Shown: positions 9,065 through 18,125, numbered from the stretch's first letter. The stretch: 64,000 nt of DNA from Halostella limicola (GCF_003675875.1 NZ_RCDI01000001.1:744001-808000), one strand, 5' to 3'. Program-made: numbers and translations. The notes: a model not told the origin generated them from the letters alone.

Positions 9065-9073
9065 CTTATAAAT
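9065..9073. promoter_or_regulatory. TATA element between the regulator gene and hutU
   Basis: CTTATAAAT lies 24 nt upstream of the regulator ATG (minus strand). It also reads as a TATA box towards hutU, whose ATG at 9128 would then have a leader of about 30 nt. A single shared element in an 86-bp divergent region suggests coupled control. Confidence 0.55.
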
Positions 9074-9127
9074 CCAGCTCCATGCGGCGATCCTGTGCTT
9101 TCGCCGTGGGAGGTCCTATCACGAGGT

Positions 9128-10918
9128 ATGGCCGAGCAACGAGAGCGTTCGGACCGACTGGGTGAACCGAGCGAACAGTGGCGGGAGTACCAGGGTGCGC
9201 CGACGGGGAGCGACGTCGAGTGCGAGGGCTGGCGGCAGGAGGCCGCGCTCCGCGTCCTCAACAACAACCTCGACCCCGAGGTGGCGGAGAAGCCGGAGGA
9301 GCTCGTCGTCTACGGCGGGACCGGCCGCGCGGCCCGGAGCTGGGACGCGTACGACGCCATCCTCGACGAACTCCGGAACCTCGGCGACGAGGAGACGCTG
9401 CTCGTCCAGAGCGGCAAGCCCGTCGGCAAGTTCCGGACCCACGAGATGGCCCCGCGCGTGCTCATCGCCAACTCGAACCTCGTCGGGAAGTGGGACAACT
9501 GGGAGCACTTCCACGAACTGGAGGCGAAGGGGCTGATCATGTACGGCCAGATGACCGCGGGGTCGTGGGCGTACATCGGCACGCAGGGGATCATTCAGGG
9601 CACGTACGAGACGCTCGCCGAACTCGCGCGCCGGGAGTACGACGGCGACCTCGCGGGGCGTATCGTCGCCACCGGCGGCCTCGGCGGGATGGGCGGCGCG
9701 CAGCCGCTCGCGGTGACGATGAACGGGGGCGTCTGCGTCGCGGCCGAGGTCGACGAGGCCCGCATCGACCGCCGCATCGAGACGGGCTACTGCATGGAGA
9801 AGGCCGACGACCTCGACGACGCGCTCGACCGCGCCCGCGAGGCCGCCGAGGCCGGCGAACCCTACAGCGTCGGCGTCCACGTCAACGCGGCCGACATGCT
9901 GGAGGCGATGCTGGAGCGCGACTTCGTCCCGGATGTCGTCACCGACCAGACCAGCGCCCACGACGAACTGGAGGGGTACTACCCGAGCGGCTACTCCGTC
10001 GCGGAGGCGGACGAACTCCGCGAGGACGACCCCGAGACGTACGTCGCGGAGTCGGTGGACACGATGGAGCGCCACGTCGACGCCGTCCTCGAACTGCAGG
10101 AACGCGGCGCGACGGCGTTCGAGTACGGCAACAACATCCGCGGGCAGGTGAAAGAGCACCGGGGACGCGACGACGCGTTCGACTACCCCGGCTTCGTCCC
10201 GGCGTACATCCGCCCGCAGTTCTGCCGCGGGCGCGGCCCGTTCCGCTGGATGGCGCTGTCGGGCGACCCCGAGGACATCCACCGCACCGACGAGGCCGTC
10301 AAGGACCTGTTCCCGGAGAAGGAGTCGCTCCACCGCTGGATCGACCTCGCGCAGGAGCAGGTGGAGTTCCAGGGCCTCCCGGCGAGGGTGTGCTGGCTGG
10401 GGTATCAGGCCGAAGACGCCGACGAGCGCGACGGCGACCGCCTCACCGAGCGCGCCCGCTTCGCGCTGCGCATCAACGACCTCGTCCGGGAGGGCGAGAT
10501 CTCCGCGCCGGTCGTCGTCACGCGCGACCACCTTGACGCGGGGAGCGTCGCCAGCCCCAACCGCGAGACGGAGGCGATGAAGGACGGGAGCGACGCCGTC
10601 GCCGACTGGCCGATCCTCAACGCCCTGCTGAACTGCGCGGCGGGCGCGGACATCGTCTCGGTCCACGACGGCGGCGGCGTCGGCATCGGCAACGCGCTCC
10701 ACGCCAACAACCACGTCGTGCTGGACGGCACGGACCTCGCCGCCGAGAAGGCCCGCCGCGTGTTCACGACGGACCCCGGGATGGGCGTGATCCGCCACGC
10801 CGACGCGGGGTACGAGGAGGCGACCGCGGAGGCCCGCGAGTCCGGCGTCGACGTGCCGATGGCCGACCGCGGCGACGGCGCCGCCGACGCCGGCGGCCGG
10901 GAGCGGGACCGGCGATGA
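9128..10918 (+). CDS. hutU: Urocanate hydratase
   Basis: A 596-residue urocanase, second step of histidine degradation: urocanate plus water gives imidazolone propionate, with a tightly bound NAD+ acting as electrophile. Family motifs are intact: [13 protein letters not shown] near the N-terminus, [21 protein letters not shown], the NAD-binding [39 protein letters not shown] and a late [11 protein letters not shown]. It is longer than the usual bacterial enzyme (about 555) mainly through polar ends. The ATG at 9128 gives the expected start [11 protein letters not shown]; upstream in-frame codons do not look coding. First gene of hutUGIH; its stop overlaps the hutG start by 4 bp. Confidence 0.97.
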   Translation: MAEQRERSDRLGEPSEQWREYQGAPTGSDVECEGWRQEAALRVLNNNLDPEVAEKPEELVVYGGTGRAARSWDAYDAILDELRNLGDEETLLVQSGKPVGKFRTHEMAPRVLIANSNLVGKWDNWEHFHELEAKGLIMYGQMTAGSWAYIGTQGIIQGTYETLAELARREYDGDLAGRIVATGGLGGMGGAQPLAVTMNGGVCVAAEVDEARIDRRIETGYCMEKADDLDDALDRAREAAEAGEPYSVGVHVNAADMLEAMLERDFVPDVVTDQTSAHDELEGYYPSGYSVAEADELREDDPETYVAESVDTMERHVDAVLELQERGATAFEYGNNIRGQVKEHRGRDDAFDYPGFVPAYIRPQFCRGRGPFRWMALSGDPEDIHRTDEAVKDLFPEKESLHRWIDLAQEQVEFQGLPARVCWLGYQAEDADERDGDRLTERARFALRINDLVREGEISAPVVVTRDHLDAGSVASPNRETEAMKDGSDAVADWPILNALLNCAAGADIVSVHDGGGVGIGNALHANNHVVLDGTDLAAEKARRVFTTDPGMGVIRHADAGYEEATAEARESGVDVPMADRGDGAADAGGRERDRR

Positions 10919-11871
10919 CCGACCTCGCCGCCCCCGACGACTGGGTCGGCCCCTCCGACGACCCGAACGACGCGCAGTTCGGCGACGCGGTCGACGCCGT
11001 GCGGGTGGACGACCCCACCGACGCGGACGAGATAGCGACTGCCCTCGACGGCTACGACGCCGTCCTGCTCGGCGAACCGTACGACGGCGCGGTCATCGGA
11101 CGGAAGGGCGCGCGCGAGGGGCCGGCCGCCCTCCGGGACGAACTCGCCGGCGTGAAGACCCACCACTTCGACGCCGGCCCCGTCGGGAGCGTCGCCGACC
11201 TCGGCGACGTCGTCGTCCCGGACGACGTCGACGTGAACGGCGCGCAGTACACAGTCCGAGGCGTGACGCGGGCGGTCCACGCCGCCGACGCGCTCCCCGT
11301 CTTCCTCGGTGGGGACAACTCGCTCTCGTACCCGAACGCTCTCCCGCTCGTGGAGGACGGATCGGTCGGGGCCGTCAACTTCGACGCCCACCTCGACTGC
11401 CGGAGCGACGAGGACGGCGCGTCGAGCGGGACGCCCTACCGCCAGCTGTTCCGGGCCGGCCTCGACGGCTACGCCTGCGTCGGCGCGCGCCACTTCGAGA
11501 CCTCGACGGCGTACGCAGACTACGTCCGCGAGCAGGGGGGCGAGGTCGTCACCGCCGAGGAGGTCGGCGACGATGTCGTGCAGGCGGTCGACCGCGCGCT
11601 GGACGCGCTCCGCGGGGTCGAAACCCTGTACGTCAGCGTCGACCTGGACGTGCTCGACGCGACGGCCGCCCCGGGGGTCAGCGCGCCGACGCCGGGCGGG
11701 CTGACCACCCGCGAACTGTTCCGCGCGCTCCGGCTCGTCGCCGCGGACGACCGCGTCGCCGGCTTCGAGGTGGTCGAGTGCGCGCCGCCGCTCGACATAG
11801 AATCGCGGACGGCGGCCGCCGGCAGCCGCGCCGTCGCCCACTTCCTCGCCGCCGCGGGGGTGGACGCATGA
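10915..11871 (+). CDS. hutG: Formimidoylglutamase (ureohydrolase family)
   Basis: A 318-residue arginase/agmatinase-fold enzyme that should split formimidoylglutamate into glutamate and formamide, the last hut step. The dinuclear manganese motifs are NFDAHLD (residues 155-161) and [13 protein letters not shown] near residue 240. The first family motif, usually GGDHS, reads GGDNS here (residues 132-136), so one usual metal-ligand His is Asn. It starts with ATG inside the hutU stop (4-bp overlap) and its own TGA overlaps the hutI ATG by 4 bp, which means translational coupling. Operon position makes the assignment firm despite the altered motif. Confidence 0.92.
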   Translation: MTDLAAPDDWVGPSDDPNDAQFGDAVDAVRVDDPTDADEIATALDGYDAVLLGEPYDGAVIGRKGAREGPAALRDELAGVKTHHFDAGPVGSVADLGDVVVPDDVDVNGAQYTVRGVTRAVHAADALPVFLGGDNSLSYPNALPLVEDGSVGAVNFDAHLDCRSDEDGASSGTPYRQLFRAGLDGYACVGARHFETSTAYADYVREQGGEVVTAEEVGDDVVQAVDRALDALRGVETLYVSVDLDVLDATAAPGVSAPTPGGLTTRELFRALRLVAADDRVAGFEVVECAPPLDIESRTAAAGSRAVAHFLAAAGVDA

Positions 11872-13157
11872 CTGCGAGCGAGATCGACGCGGTGGTGTAC
11901 GACGCCCGCGAGGTGGTGGTCGGGCCGAGCGAGAGCGGGACCGACGGCACGCTGGAGACCCGCGAGGTCGCCGAGCCGACGGCGTCGGCTCGTGCTCTCA
12001 CTCTCGACGTTCGTGAGAACGCCGCCGTCGCCATCGCCGACGGGCACGTCGTCCGCGTCGGCGACACCGAGGAGGTGACGCGGGAGTACCCGCCCGAGAA
12101 CGCCGAACGTGCGATCGACGCCGCGGGGCAGGCCGTCGTCCCGGGGTTCGTCGACCCGCACACCCACGCCGTCTTCGCGGGCGACCGCTCCGACGAGTTC
12201 GCCGCGAAGCTCCGCGGGAGGACGTATCAGGAGATCCTCGCGGAGGGCGGCGGCATCCTCCGCACCGTCCGCGCGACGCGCGAGGCGAGCGACGAGACGC
12301 TGCTGGCGAACCTCGTCGGCCACCTCGACGCCATGCTCGACCACGGTACGACGACGGTCGAGGTGAAGTCGGGGTACGGCCTCGACCGCGAGACGGAACT
12401 GCGCCTGCTGGAGGCGATCGAGCGGGCCGACGAGCGACACCCCGTCGACGTCGTTCCGACGTTCATGGGCGCCCACGCCGTCCCCGAGGACCGCGACGCG
12501 GACGACTACGTCGACGCGGTCGTCGACGAGCAGATCCCCGCCGTCGCGGAGCAGGGGGTCGCCGAGTTCTGCGACGTCTTCTGCGAGGAGGACGTCTTCT
12601 CGGTCGAGCAGTCCCGCCGAGTGCTCGACGCGGGCGCGGACACCGGCCTGACGCCGAAGGTCCACGCCGAGGAGTTCGTCCGCCTCGGCGGCGCGCAACT
12701 GGCGGCGGACGTGGACGCGGCGAGCGCGGACCACCTGCTCCACGCGACCGAGGAGGACGCCCGCGCCCTCGCGGAAAGCGGCGTCGTGCCGGTCCTCCTC
12801 CCGGGGACCGCGTTCGGCCTCGGCGCGGACTACGCCGACCCCGCGCCCTTCCGCGAGGCCGGGTCGCCCGTCGCGCTCGCCACCGACTTCAACCCGAACT
12901 GCTTCTCGCGGAGCCAGGCGTTCGCGGCGACGCTCGGCTGCGTCGAGATGGGGATGACGCCGGCCGAGGCGCTGGTCGGGGTCACGCACGCCGCCGCGCT
13001 GGCGCTCTCCCGGAACGACGGCACGGGCACCCTGCGCGAGGGCGCGCCGGGCGACCTGGTCGTCCTCGACGCCCCGTCGCACGTCCACGTCCCCTACCGG
13101 TTCGACGGGTCGCCCGTCGGCGCCGTCCTGAAGGAGGGGGTGGTCGTCCGTGAGTGA
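11868..13157 (+). CDS. hutI: Imidazolonepropionase
   Basis: A 429-residue amidohydrolase-superfamily enzyme, third step: it opens imidazolone propionate to formimidoylglutamate. Metal-binding and family motifs are present: [19 protein letters not shown] (HxH), [39 protein letters not shown] and LATDFNPN. The ATG at 11868 overlaps the hutG stop by 4 bp and fits the known start region better than upstream codons. The N-terminal 55 residues are longer than usual and contain a segment (about residues 32-50) encoded by a perfect 9-bp palindrome with a 3-nt loop; this looks like an insertion. The 3' end overlaps hutH by 8 bp. Confidence 0.96.
   Translation: MTASEIDAVVYDAREVVVGPSESGTDGTLETREVAEPTASARALTLDVRENAAVAIADGHVVRVGDTEEVTREYPPENAERAIDAAGQAVVPGFVDPHTHAVFAGDRSDEFAAKLRGRTYQEILAEGGGILRTVRATREASDETLLANLVGHLDAMLDHGTTTVEVKSGYGLDRETELRLLEAIERADERHPVDVVPTFMGAHAVPEDRDADDYVDAVVDEQIPAVAEQGVAEFCDVFCEEDVFSVEQSRRVLDAGADTGLTPKVHAEEFVRLGGAQLAADVDAASADHLLHATEEDARALAESGVVPVLLPGTAFGLGADYADPAPFREAGSPVALATDFNPNCFSRSQAFAATLGCVEMGMTPAEALVGVTHAAALALSRNDGTGTLREGAPGDLVVLDAPSHVHVPYRFDGSPVGAVLKEGVVVRE
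11972..12018. repeat. Palindromic segment inside hutI
   Basis: CGAGCCGAC, a 3-nt loop GGC, then its exact complement GTCGGCTCG (11972-11992), followed by an inverted repeat TCTCAC/GTGAGA (11996-12018). It codes in frame for residues near 35-50 of HutI, a part with no obvious counterpart in the family. Confidence 0.6.
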
Positions 13158-14826
13158 GGTCGTCCTCGACGGCGAGTCGCTGACGCCCGAGGACGTGGCG
13201 GCGGTCGCCCGCGACGGCGCGACCGTCGCGATCGCGGACGAGGCCCGCGAGGCGGTCCGGCAGTCCCGCGAGCGCGTCGAGGACGTGCTCGACAGCGGCG
13301 AGACCGTCTACGGTATCAACACCGGCTTCGGCGAGCTAGTCGACCAGCGCATCCCCCCGGAGGATGTCGAGCAGCTACAGACGAACCTCGTCCGCAGCCA
13401 CGCCGCGGGCGCGGGCCGCGAACTCGACCGCGAGGAGGTGCGCGCGATGATGCTCACCCGGATCAACGCCCTCGTCAAGGGGTACTCCGGCATCCGCGAG
13501 GTCGTCGTCGACCACCTCCTGACGATGCTGAACGAGGGGATCCACCCGGTCGTCAAGTCGCGGGGCAGCCTCGGCGCGAGCGGCGACCTCGCCCCGCTCG
13601 CGCACATGGCGCTGGTGCTGATCGGGGAGGGGGAAGCGCGCGTCGAGTCCCGCTCGACGGACGGATCGAGCGGGCAGCGCCCGCGAGACGACGGCGGCTC
13701 GACCGACCGCCTCGCCGGCGACGCCGCGCTCGCGACGGCGGACCTCGACCCGCTGACCCTGCGGGCCAAGGAGGGGCTGGCGCTCATCAACGGGACGCAA
13801 CTCACCGTGGGCCTCGCCGCCCTCGCCGTCGTCGACGCCGAGCGGGCGGTCCGCGCGGCCGACGCCGCCGGCGCGCTCACGACGGAGGTGACGCTGGCGA
13901 CAACCGCCGCCTGCGACGACGCCATCCAGGCCGTGCGGCCCCACCGCGGCCAGCGGGTCAGCGCGCGCAACGTCAAGCGCCTCACCGAGGGCTCGGAGAT
14001 CGTCGAGTCCCACCGCAACTGCGACCGGGTGCAGGACGCCTACTCGATCCGCTGTCTCCCGCAGGTCCACGGCGCGGTCCGCGACGCGGCGACTCACCTC
14101 CGCGAGGCCGTCGAGACGGAACTGAACAGCGCGACGGACAACCCCCTGGTCTTCCCGCCGCACGCGGTCGACGACCGGGCCAGCGGCACCGACCGCGCCG
14201 CGGTGCTGTCGGGCGGCAACTTCCACGGCGAACCGCTCGCGCTCCGGCTGGACTACCTAACGAGCGCCGTCACGGAACTGGCGGCCATCTCCGAGCGCCG
14301 CGTCGACCGGATGCTCAACCCGAACCTGCAGGAGCCGCACCTCCCGCCGTTTCTCGCGCCCGACAGTGGCCTCCAGTCGGGCTACATGATCGCCCAGTAC
14401 ACCGCGGCGGCGCTGCTGAACGAGAACCGCGCCATCGGCCGCCCGTCGACGGACAACACGCCCGTCAGCGGCGGGCAGGAGGACCACGTCAGCATGAGCG
14501 GCCAGTCGGCGCTCGACGCGCGCCGGGCCGTCGAGAACGCGACCCGGGTCGTCGCGACGGAACTGCTCTGCGGCGCGCAGGCCGCCGAGTTCGTCACGCC
14601 AGAAGCGGTCCGGGCGGCGACGCCCGGCGTCGATCCCGACGAGGTCGACGCCGACGGGGACGGCGACCTCTCGCACGGCGACGGCACCGCCCGCGTCTAC
14701 GAGGCGGTCCGCGAGGTCGTGACGCCGCTGTCCGGGGACCGGCCGGTCCACGAGGACGTGGAACTCGTCGACGCCGTTGTCGCGTCGGGGACGCTCGACG
14801 TCGCGCTCGGCGACCTCGTGGAGTGA
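13150..14826 (+). CDS. hutH: Histidine ammonia-lyase
   Basis: A 558-residue histidase, first step: histidine to urocanate plus ammonia. The self-made MIO cofactor comes from Ala143-Ser144-Gly145 in GSLGASGDLAPL. Other signatures are YGINTGFGEL (53-62), LVRSHAAGAG, HRNCDRVQDAYSIRCLPQVHG, NSATDNPLVF and QEPHLPPFL. The protein is about 40 residues longer than common bacterial histidases. An Arg/Asp/Ser/Gly-rich stretch near residues 164-195 accounts for most of this and lies in a palindromic DNA segment. It starts with GTG, overlapping hutI by 8 bp, and is the last gene of the operon, although its product acts first. Confidence 0.96.
   Translation: MSEVVLDGESLTPEDVAAVARDGATVAIADEAREAVRQSRERVEDVLDSGETVYGINTGFGELVDQRIPPEDVEQLQTNLVRSHAAGAGRELDREEVRAMMLTRINALVKGYSGIREVVVDHLLTMLNEGIHPVVKSRGSLGASGDLAPLAHMALVLIGEGEARVESRSTDGSSGQRPRDDGGSTDRLAGDAALATADLDPLTLRAKEGLALINGTQLTVGLAALAVVDAERAVRAADAAGALTTEVTLATTAACDDAIQAVRPHRGQRVSARNVKRLTEGSEIVESHRNCDRVQDAYSIRCLPQVHGAVRDAATHLREAVETELNSATDNPLVFPPHAVDDRASGTDRAAVLSGGNFHGEPLALRLDYLTSAVTELAAISERRVDRMLNPNLQEPHLPPFLAPDSGLQSGYMIAQYTAAALLNENRAIGRPSTDNTPVSGGQEDHVSMSGQSALDARRAVENATRVVATELLCGAQAAEFVTPEAVRAATPGVDPDEVDADGDGDLSHGDGTARVYEAVREVVTPLSGDRPVHEDVELVDAVVASGTLDVALGDLVE
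13641..13689. repeat. Palindromic segment inside hutH, related to one in argS
   Basis: CGTCGAG/CTCGACG (13641-13659, 5-nt loop) is followed by GCGGGC-AGC-GCCCGC (13670-13684, 3-nt loop). The 24-bp core at 13666-13689 matches 55271-55294 in argS in opposite orientation with one mismatch. It encodes a polar SSGQRPRDD-type stretch in an apparent insertion. Confidence 0.65.
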
Positions 14827-14845
14827 GCCGCCGGCACGGCGGCTC
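14825..14845 (+). terminator. Hairpin directly after hutH
   Basis: An 8-bp inverted repeat GAGCCGCC/GGCGGCTC with a 5-nt loop begins inside the hutH stop codon. It may end or stabilise the hut message. Confidence 0.4.
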
Positions 14846-14892
14846 CTCGGGCCGTCGCGAGCCGGAAAAACAGTCGCGCCCCCGCCGCACGC

Positions 14893-15087
14893 TCAGTACC
14901 CGCCCTGACCGTCGAAGCAGCGCCCGCACCGTGACGCCTCGGCGACCGCGTCGCCCCGATCGCCGTCGACGCGCCGGACGTGCTCCTCGGCGACGTGCCT
15001 GAGCGCGCCGCACTCCGTCCGGTTCCGGTGGTCGTCCCCGCGGTACTTGTGGACCGTCTCCGTGTGGCTGTTCAGTATCCTCGCCAT
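14893..15087 (-). CDS. Small conserved haloarchaeal protein with Cys/His pairs
   Basis: A 64-residue basic/acidic mixed protein starting MARILNSHTETVHKY at the ATG at 15087. It has Cys30, a CGRC motif near the C-terminus and several His residues, so it may bind zinc. The longer frame (to 15261) reads through Arg-rich sequence that does not look coding. It lies between hutH and a winged-helix gene, divergent from the latter. Such small Cys-containing proteins are common in haloarchaea; I do not recognise a function. Confidence 0.5.
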   Translation of the reverse strand: MARILNSHTETVHKYRGDDHRNRTECGALRHVAEEHVRRVDGDRGDAVAEASRCGRCFDGQGGY

Positions 15088-15275
15088 ACCGCTACGACCG
15101 CGGCGAGGCGCATAAACGGCTGTCGTCGTCAGGCTACAGGTTTCGCGGGCGACCTGACGGCCGGCCGCGGCGACGCCGGGGGTTTCGTCTCGACGGGTCG
15201 GTCCCCGTCGGTAGTTCAGATCGCAACGCTGAAATCCGACTTGTCGATAGTAGCGAAGCAATGGAGTCGCGATAG

Positions 15276-15605
15276 ATGGCGGAGTCGGACCCTCCCTCTC
15301 CCGACCGCATGATCCCTCTGATAGCCGACGAGCGCCGCCGGCACGCTCTCAGATGCCTGCTCGAACACGACGCCCTCCCGCTCGCCGACCTCGCGGACGA
15401 GGTCGCGGTGCGCGAGCGGGGCGCGCCGATCGGCGAGATCCCGGCCGAGGACGTGAAGAACGTGTACATGTCGCTGTACCACTCCCACGTGCCGAAACTC
15501 GACGAGGCGAACGTCGTCACCTACGACCAGGAGACGGACGCGGTCGCGCTCGACGAGCACGCCGACCTCGTCGCGCGGTATCTCGACGCGTTTCTCGACG
15601 CGTGA
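15276..15605 (+). CDS. Small winged-helix protein, DUF7344-like
   Basis: A 109-residue protein. After a short N-terminus it reads LIADERRRHALRCLLEHDALPLADLADEVAVRE, the usual opening of haloarchaeal DUF7344-type winged-helix domains, then VKNVYMSLYHSHVPKLDEANVVTYD (recognition helix and wing) and LDEHADLVARYLDAF. It should bind DNA as a stand-alone regulator. It is divergent from the small Cys/His gene and followed by an LLM oxidoreductase gene 127 bp downstream. The intervening sequence holds a CGCCGCC-CGC-GGCGGCG palindrome (15636-15652). Targets unknown. Confidence 0.7.
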   Translation: MAESDPPSPDRMIPLIADERRRHALRCLLEHDALPLADLADEVAVRERGAPIGEIPAEDVKNVYMSLYHSHVPKLDEANVVTYDQETDAVALDEHADLVARYLDAFLDA

Positions 15606-15732
15606 GGCCGCCGGTCACGGCGCGCGTTCTCCGTTCGCCGCCCGCGGCGGCGCCCGCTCCCCGCCCGCGGAACGACGCTCCGCCCTTCCGCCGACGCCAC
15701 CGTAATACGCGTCGGGTCCCTTCTCCGAGGCG

Positions 15733-16650
15733 ATGACGGGCCACGAGAACGCCGGGTACCGGCGACTGTTCGGCGCTGACGACCTCTCGTTCGGGGCCGG
15801 ATTCCCGCTCACCGGCGCGAACCGCTCGACGCCGCCGGTCGACGAAGAGATGCGCCTCGCCGAGCGCGCGGAGTCGCTCGGCTTCGACGCCCTCTGGGCG
15901 CGGGACGTCCCGACGTACTGGCCGAAGTTCGGCGACGCGGGCCAGACGTTCGACCCGTGGCCGTGGCTCACGCTCGCCGCCGAGCGCACCGACGACATCG
16001 CGCTCGGCACCGCGAGCGTCGTGCTCACGCTCCGGCACCCGCTCCACGTCGCCAAGGCCGCGGCGTCGGTCGACCGCCTCTCCGACGGCCGCCTCGTCCT
16101 GGGGGTCGCCTCGGGCGACCGCGACCCCGAGTTCGCCGCGTTCGACGTCGAGAAAGACGAACGCGGCGCGCTGTTTCGCGACAGCGTCGAGGTCCTCCGG
16201 ACCGTCTGGCGCGAGGAGTTCCCCGAGACCGAGACGCGCTGGGGGACGCTCGACGGCGACCTCTCCGTCGTCCCGGACCCCACCACTGAGACGCTCCCGC
16301 TGCTTCCCACCGGGCACGCCCGGCAGTCGATCGAGTGGATCGGCGACCGCGGCGACGGCTGGCTGTTCTACCACCTCCCCGAGGACACGCTGGAGAGCTA
16401 CCTCGACGACTGGCGCGGCGTCGCCGGCGACAAGCCGTACGCGATGGCGGTCCGCGTCGCGTTCGCGGACGACCCGGACGCCGACCCCGAACCCCTCCAC
16501 CTCGGCTACCGCGCCGGCGCCGAGTGGCTCCGCGAGTACTTCCGCCGCCTCGACGACCTCGGGGTCGACCACGTGATCGTCTCCGTCGAGAACGACGACC
16601 GCGAGCGCGCCCTGGAGCGGTTCGCCGACGAGGTGATCGACCGGATGTGA
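15733..16650 (+). CDS. LLM-class flavin-dependent oxidoreductase, TIGR03571-like
   Basis: A 305-residue luciferase-like monooxygenase. The (beta/alpha)8 signatures are clear: GFDALWARDVPTYWPKFGD, IALGTASVVLTLRHPLHVAKAAASVDRLSDGRL with LGVASGDRDPEF, a central GHARQSIEWIGDRGDGWLFY and a C-terminal LDDLGVDHVIVS. These enzymes use FMN or F420 to oxidise small organic substrates; haloarchaea make F420. The combination of a short N-terminus and a GFPLTGANRS segment matches the TIGR03571 subgroup, whose substrate is not known. It stands alone on the plus strand, 70 bp before an alcohol dehydrogenase gene, and the pair may be co-transcribed. Confidence 0.85.
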   Translation: MTGHENAGYRRLFGADDLSFGAGFPLTGANRSTPPVDEEMRLAERAESLGFDALWARDVPTYWPKFGDAGQTFDPWPWLTLAAERTDDIALGTASVVLTLRHPLHVAKAAASVDRLSDGRLVLGVASGDRDPEFAAFDVEKDERGALFRDSVEVLRTVWREEFPETETRWGTLDGDLSVVPDPTTETLPLLPTGHARQSIEWIGDRGDGWLFYHLPEDTLESYLDDWRGVAGDKPYAMAVRVAFADDPDADPEPLHLGYRAGAEWLREYFRRLDDLGVDHVIVSVENDDRERALERFADEVIDRM

Positions 16651-16720
16651 GAGCGCGTCGGCGCGCGGCGACGGTTCGCCGTCCCCCGCGCCTTTACCGC
16701 CGGCGACCGTTCGTCTCCCC

Positions 16721-17740
16721 ATGCGCACCGCCGCGTTCACCGATCTGACAGGCCCCGACGGCGTGTCGATCGTCGAGGAACCGACGCCAGAACCGGGCGA
16801 GGGCCAGGCGCTCGTCGACGTCGAGGCCTGCTCGATCAACCGCCACGACCTCTGGATACTGGAGGGCGACTCGGCGATGGTCGACGCCGAGGACCTCCCC
16901 TTCGTCAGCGGCCTCGACGTGGCAGGAACGGTCGAGGCCGTCGGTCGGGGGACGGGACCGTCCGGCGTCGACCCGGGCGACAGGGTCGTCCTCTGTCCGA
17001 ACGAGACGTGCGGCGTCTGCCGGTTCTGCCGAGAGGGCCCCGAGAACCTCTGCGAGGAGTTCTCGCTGTACCACGGCGGCCTCGCGGAGTCGGCGCTCGT
17101 CGACGCCGACCGCCTGATCCAGCTGCCCGAGGGCGTGGACGCGACGGCCGCCGCCGCGCTGCCGACGGCGTACCTGACCGCCTACCACATGCTCCAGCGG
17201 GCGGCGGTCGAACCGGGCGACCTCGTGTTCGTCCCCGGCGCGACGGGCGGCGTCGGCGTCGCGACCGTCCAGCTCGCCGACGTGCTCGGCGCCCGCACGG
17301 TCGGCACGTCGTCGTCGTCGGAGAAACTCGACCGCATCGCCGACCTCGGCGCCGACCACGTAGTGCAGGGAACGGACCCGGACGAACTCCGCGAGGCGGT
17401 CGCGGACGTCGGAACGCCCGACGCCGCTATCAACCACCTCGGCGGCCCCTACACGGAACTCGGACTTGACCTGCTCCGCCGTGGCGGCCGCATGGTCGTC
17501 TGCGGCCGCACCGCCGGCGGCCGCTCGGAGATCGACATCCCCGACCTCTTTCTCGGCCACAAGCGCGTCATCGGATCTACGATGGGGACCCAGGCGGACC
17601 TGGAGCGGCTCGTGGACCTCGTCGCTGAGGGCGACCTCGACCCCACGATCGACGAGACGTACCCGCTCGACGCGACCGGCGAGGCGTTCGCCGCGATGCA
17701 AGACCGCGAGTCGGTCGGAAAACTCGTCGTGACGAACTGA
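16721..17740 (+). CDS. Zinc-dependent alcohol dehydrogenase family oxidoreductase (MDR)
   Basis: A 339-residue medium-chain dehydrogenase. The GroES-like N-terminal domain has CSINRHDLW (residues 33-41), GLDVAGTVEAVG and the four-Cys structural zinc lobe CGVC..C.....C near residues 92-107. The Rossmann domain has PGATGGVGVATVQLA with NADP-type pocket STSSSSEKLDRI. The usual catalytic-zinc pattern is weak: the first loop has Cys33 and His37, but the GHE motif is replaced by GLDVAG, so it may resemble quinone oxidoreductases more than true alcohol dehydrogenases. Substrate unknown. A MITE-like palindrome begins 11 bp after its stop. Confidence 0.8.
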   Translation: MRTAAFTDLTGPDGVSIVEEPTPEPGEGQALVDVEACSINRHDLWILEGDSAMVDAEDLPFVSGLDVAGTVEAVGRGTGPSGVDPGDRVVLCPNETCGVCRFCREGPENLCEEFSLYHGGLAESALVDADRLIQLPEGVDATAAAALPTAYLTAYHMLQRAAVEPGDLVFVPGATGGVGVATVQLADVLGARTVGTSSSSEKLDRIADLGADHVVQGTDPDELREAVADVGTPDAAINHLGGPYTELGLDLLRRGGRMVVCGRTAGGRSEIDIPDLFLGHKRVIGSTMGTQADLERLVDLVAEGDLDPTIDETYPLDATGEAFAAMQDRESVGKLVVTN

Positions 17741-17751
17741 CGTCGCGCTCG

Positions 17752-17829
17752 TAGGGACTGTGTACCTCAGTTCTGTATTTCGCCGACGCGGGGTCGGCGA
17801 ATATCGGTAAACAGTTACGACAGTCCCTA
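17752..17829. mobile_element. MITE-like 78-bp imperfect palindrome, copy 1
   Basis: Terminal inverted repeats TAGGGACTGT/ACAGTCCCTA flank a central perfect 9-bp stem TTCGCCGAC (17779-17787 with 17793-17801). Read from the right end inwards, it shares the pattern GGACTG..GTAAC..TTTACCG with the element at 59285-59366. It abuts the stop of the 38-aa gene. No coding capacity and no clear target duplication. Confidence 0.55.
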
Positions 17830-17946
17830 TCAGTCGTCCGTCAACTGCTGCCACTCTGACCGGCACTCGTCGCAGAGGTATCCCGCGAAGCCGTCGACCT
17901 CGTAGCGCTTCACCGACGTGTCCGTGCCGCAGCGCTCGCACTTCAT
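17830..17946 (-). CDS. 38-residue zinc-finger protein
   Basis: A complete tiny frame: ATG at 17946, stop at 17830. It has two CxxC pairs (CERC near the N-terminus and CDEC near residue 27), separated by a short aromatic strand-rich loop, a minimal zinc ribbon. It lies 16 bp downstream of a second tiny zinc-finger gene on the same strand and probably shares its message. Haloarchaea encode many such one-domain zinc-finger micro-proteins; roles are mostly unknown, with regulation or protein contact most likely. Confidence 0.7.
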   Translation of the reverse strand: MKCERCGTDTSVKRYEVDGFAGYLCDECRSEWQQLTDD

Positions 17947-17962
17947 CGCGAGCCTCTCCGGG

Positions 17963-18085
17963 TCACTGCTCGATCACTTCGGTCGAGTCCGTCAGCGACG
18001 TCCGGCACTCCGGACAGCGGCGGTTCACGTCGCGGTTTACCAGCCGGCCGCAGCGAGGACACTCGCAGAGTTTCGATTCGGCCAT
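17963..18085 (-). CDS. 40-residue zinc-ribbon protein
   Basis: ATG at 18085, stop at 17963. CECPRCGRL and RRCPECRTS give two CxxC knuckles about 14 residues apart, a classic zinc ribbon. It is the first of two adjacent micro-protein genes; an AT-rich TATA-like element lies 30-40 nt upstream. No catalytic domain. It may bind nucleic acid or a partner protein. Confidence 0.7.
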   Translation of the reverse strand: MAESKLCECPRCGRLVNRDVNRRCPECRTSLTDSTEVIEQ

Positions 18086-18114
18086 CTGCTGTGCGTTTCA
18101 CAATCACGTTAGAT

Positions 18115-18125
18115 AGTTTAAATTA
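18115..18125 (-). promoter_or_regulatory. TATA-like element for the two zinc-finger micro-genes
   Basis: AGTTTAAATTA lies 30-40 nt upstream of the ATG at 18085 and is the most AT-rich point in the surrounding kilobase. Confidence 0.5.

Noticed and set aside
14594-15013. Arg-rich minus-strand frame overlapping the hutH 3' end
   Set aside because: Composition is almost all Arg/Pro/Gly; shadow of hutH and the small Cys/His gene.
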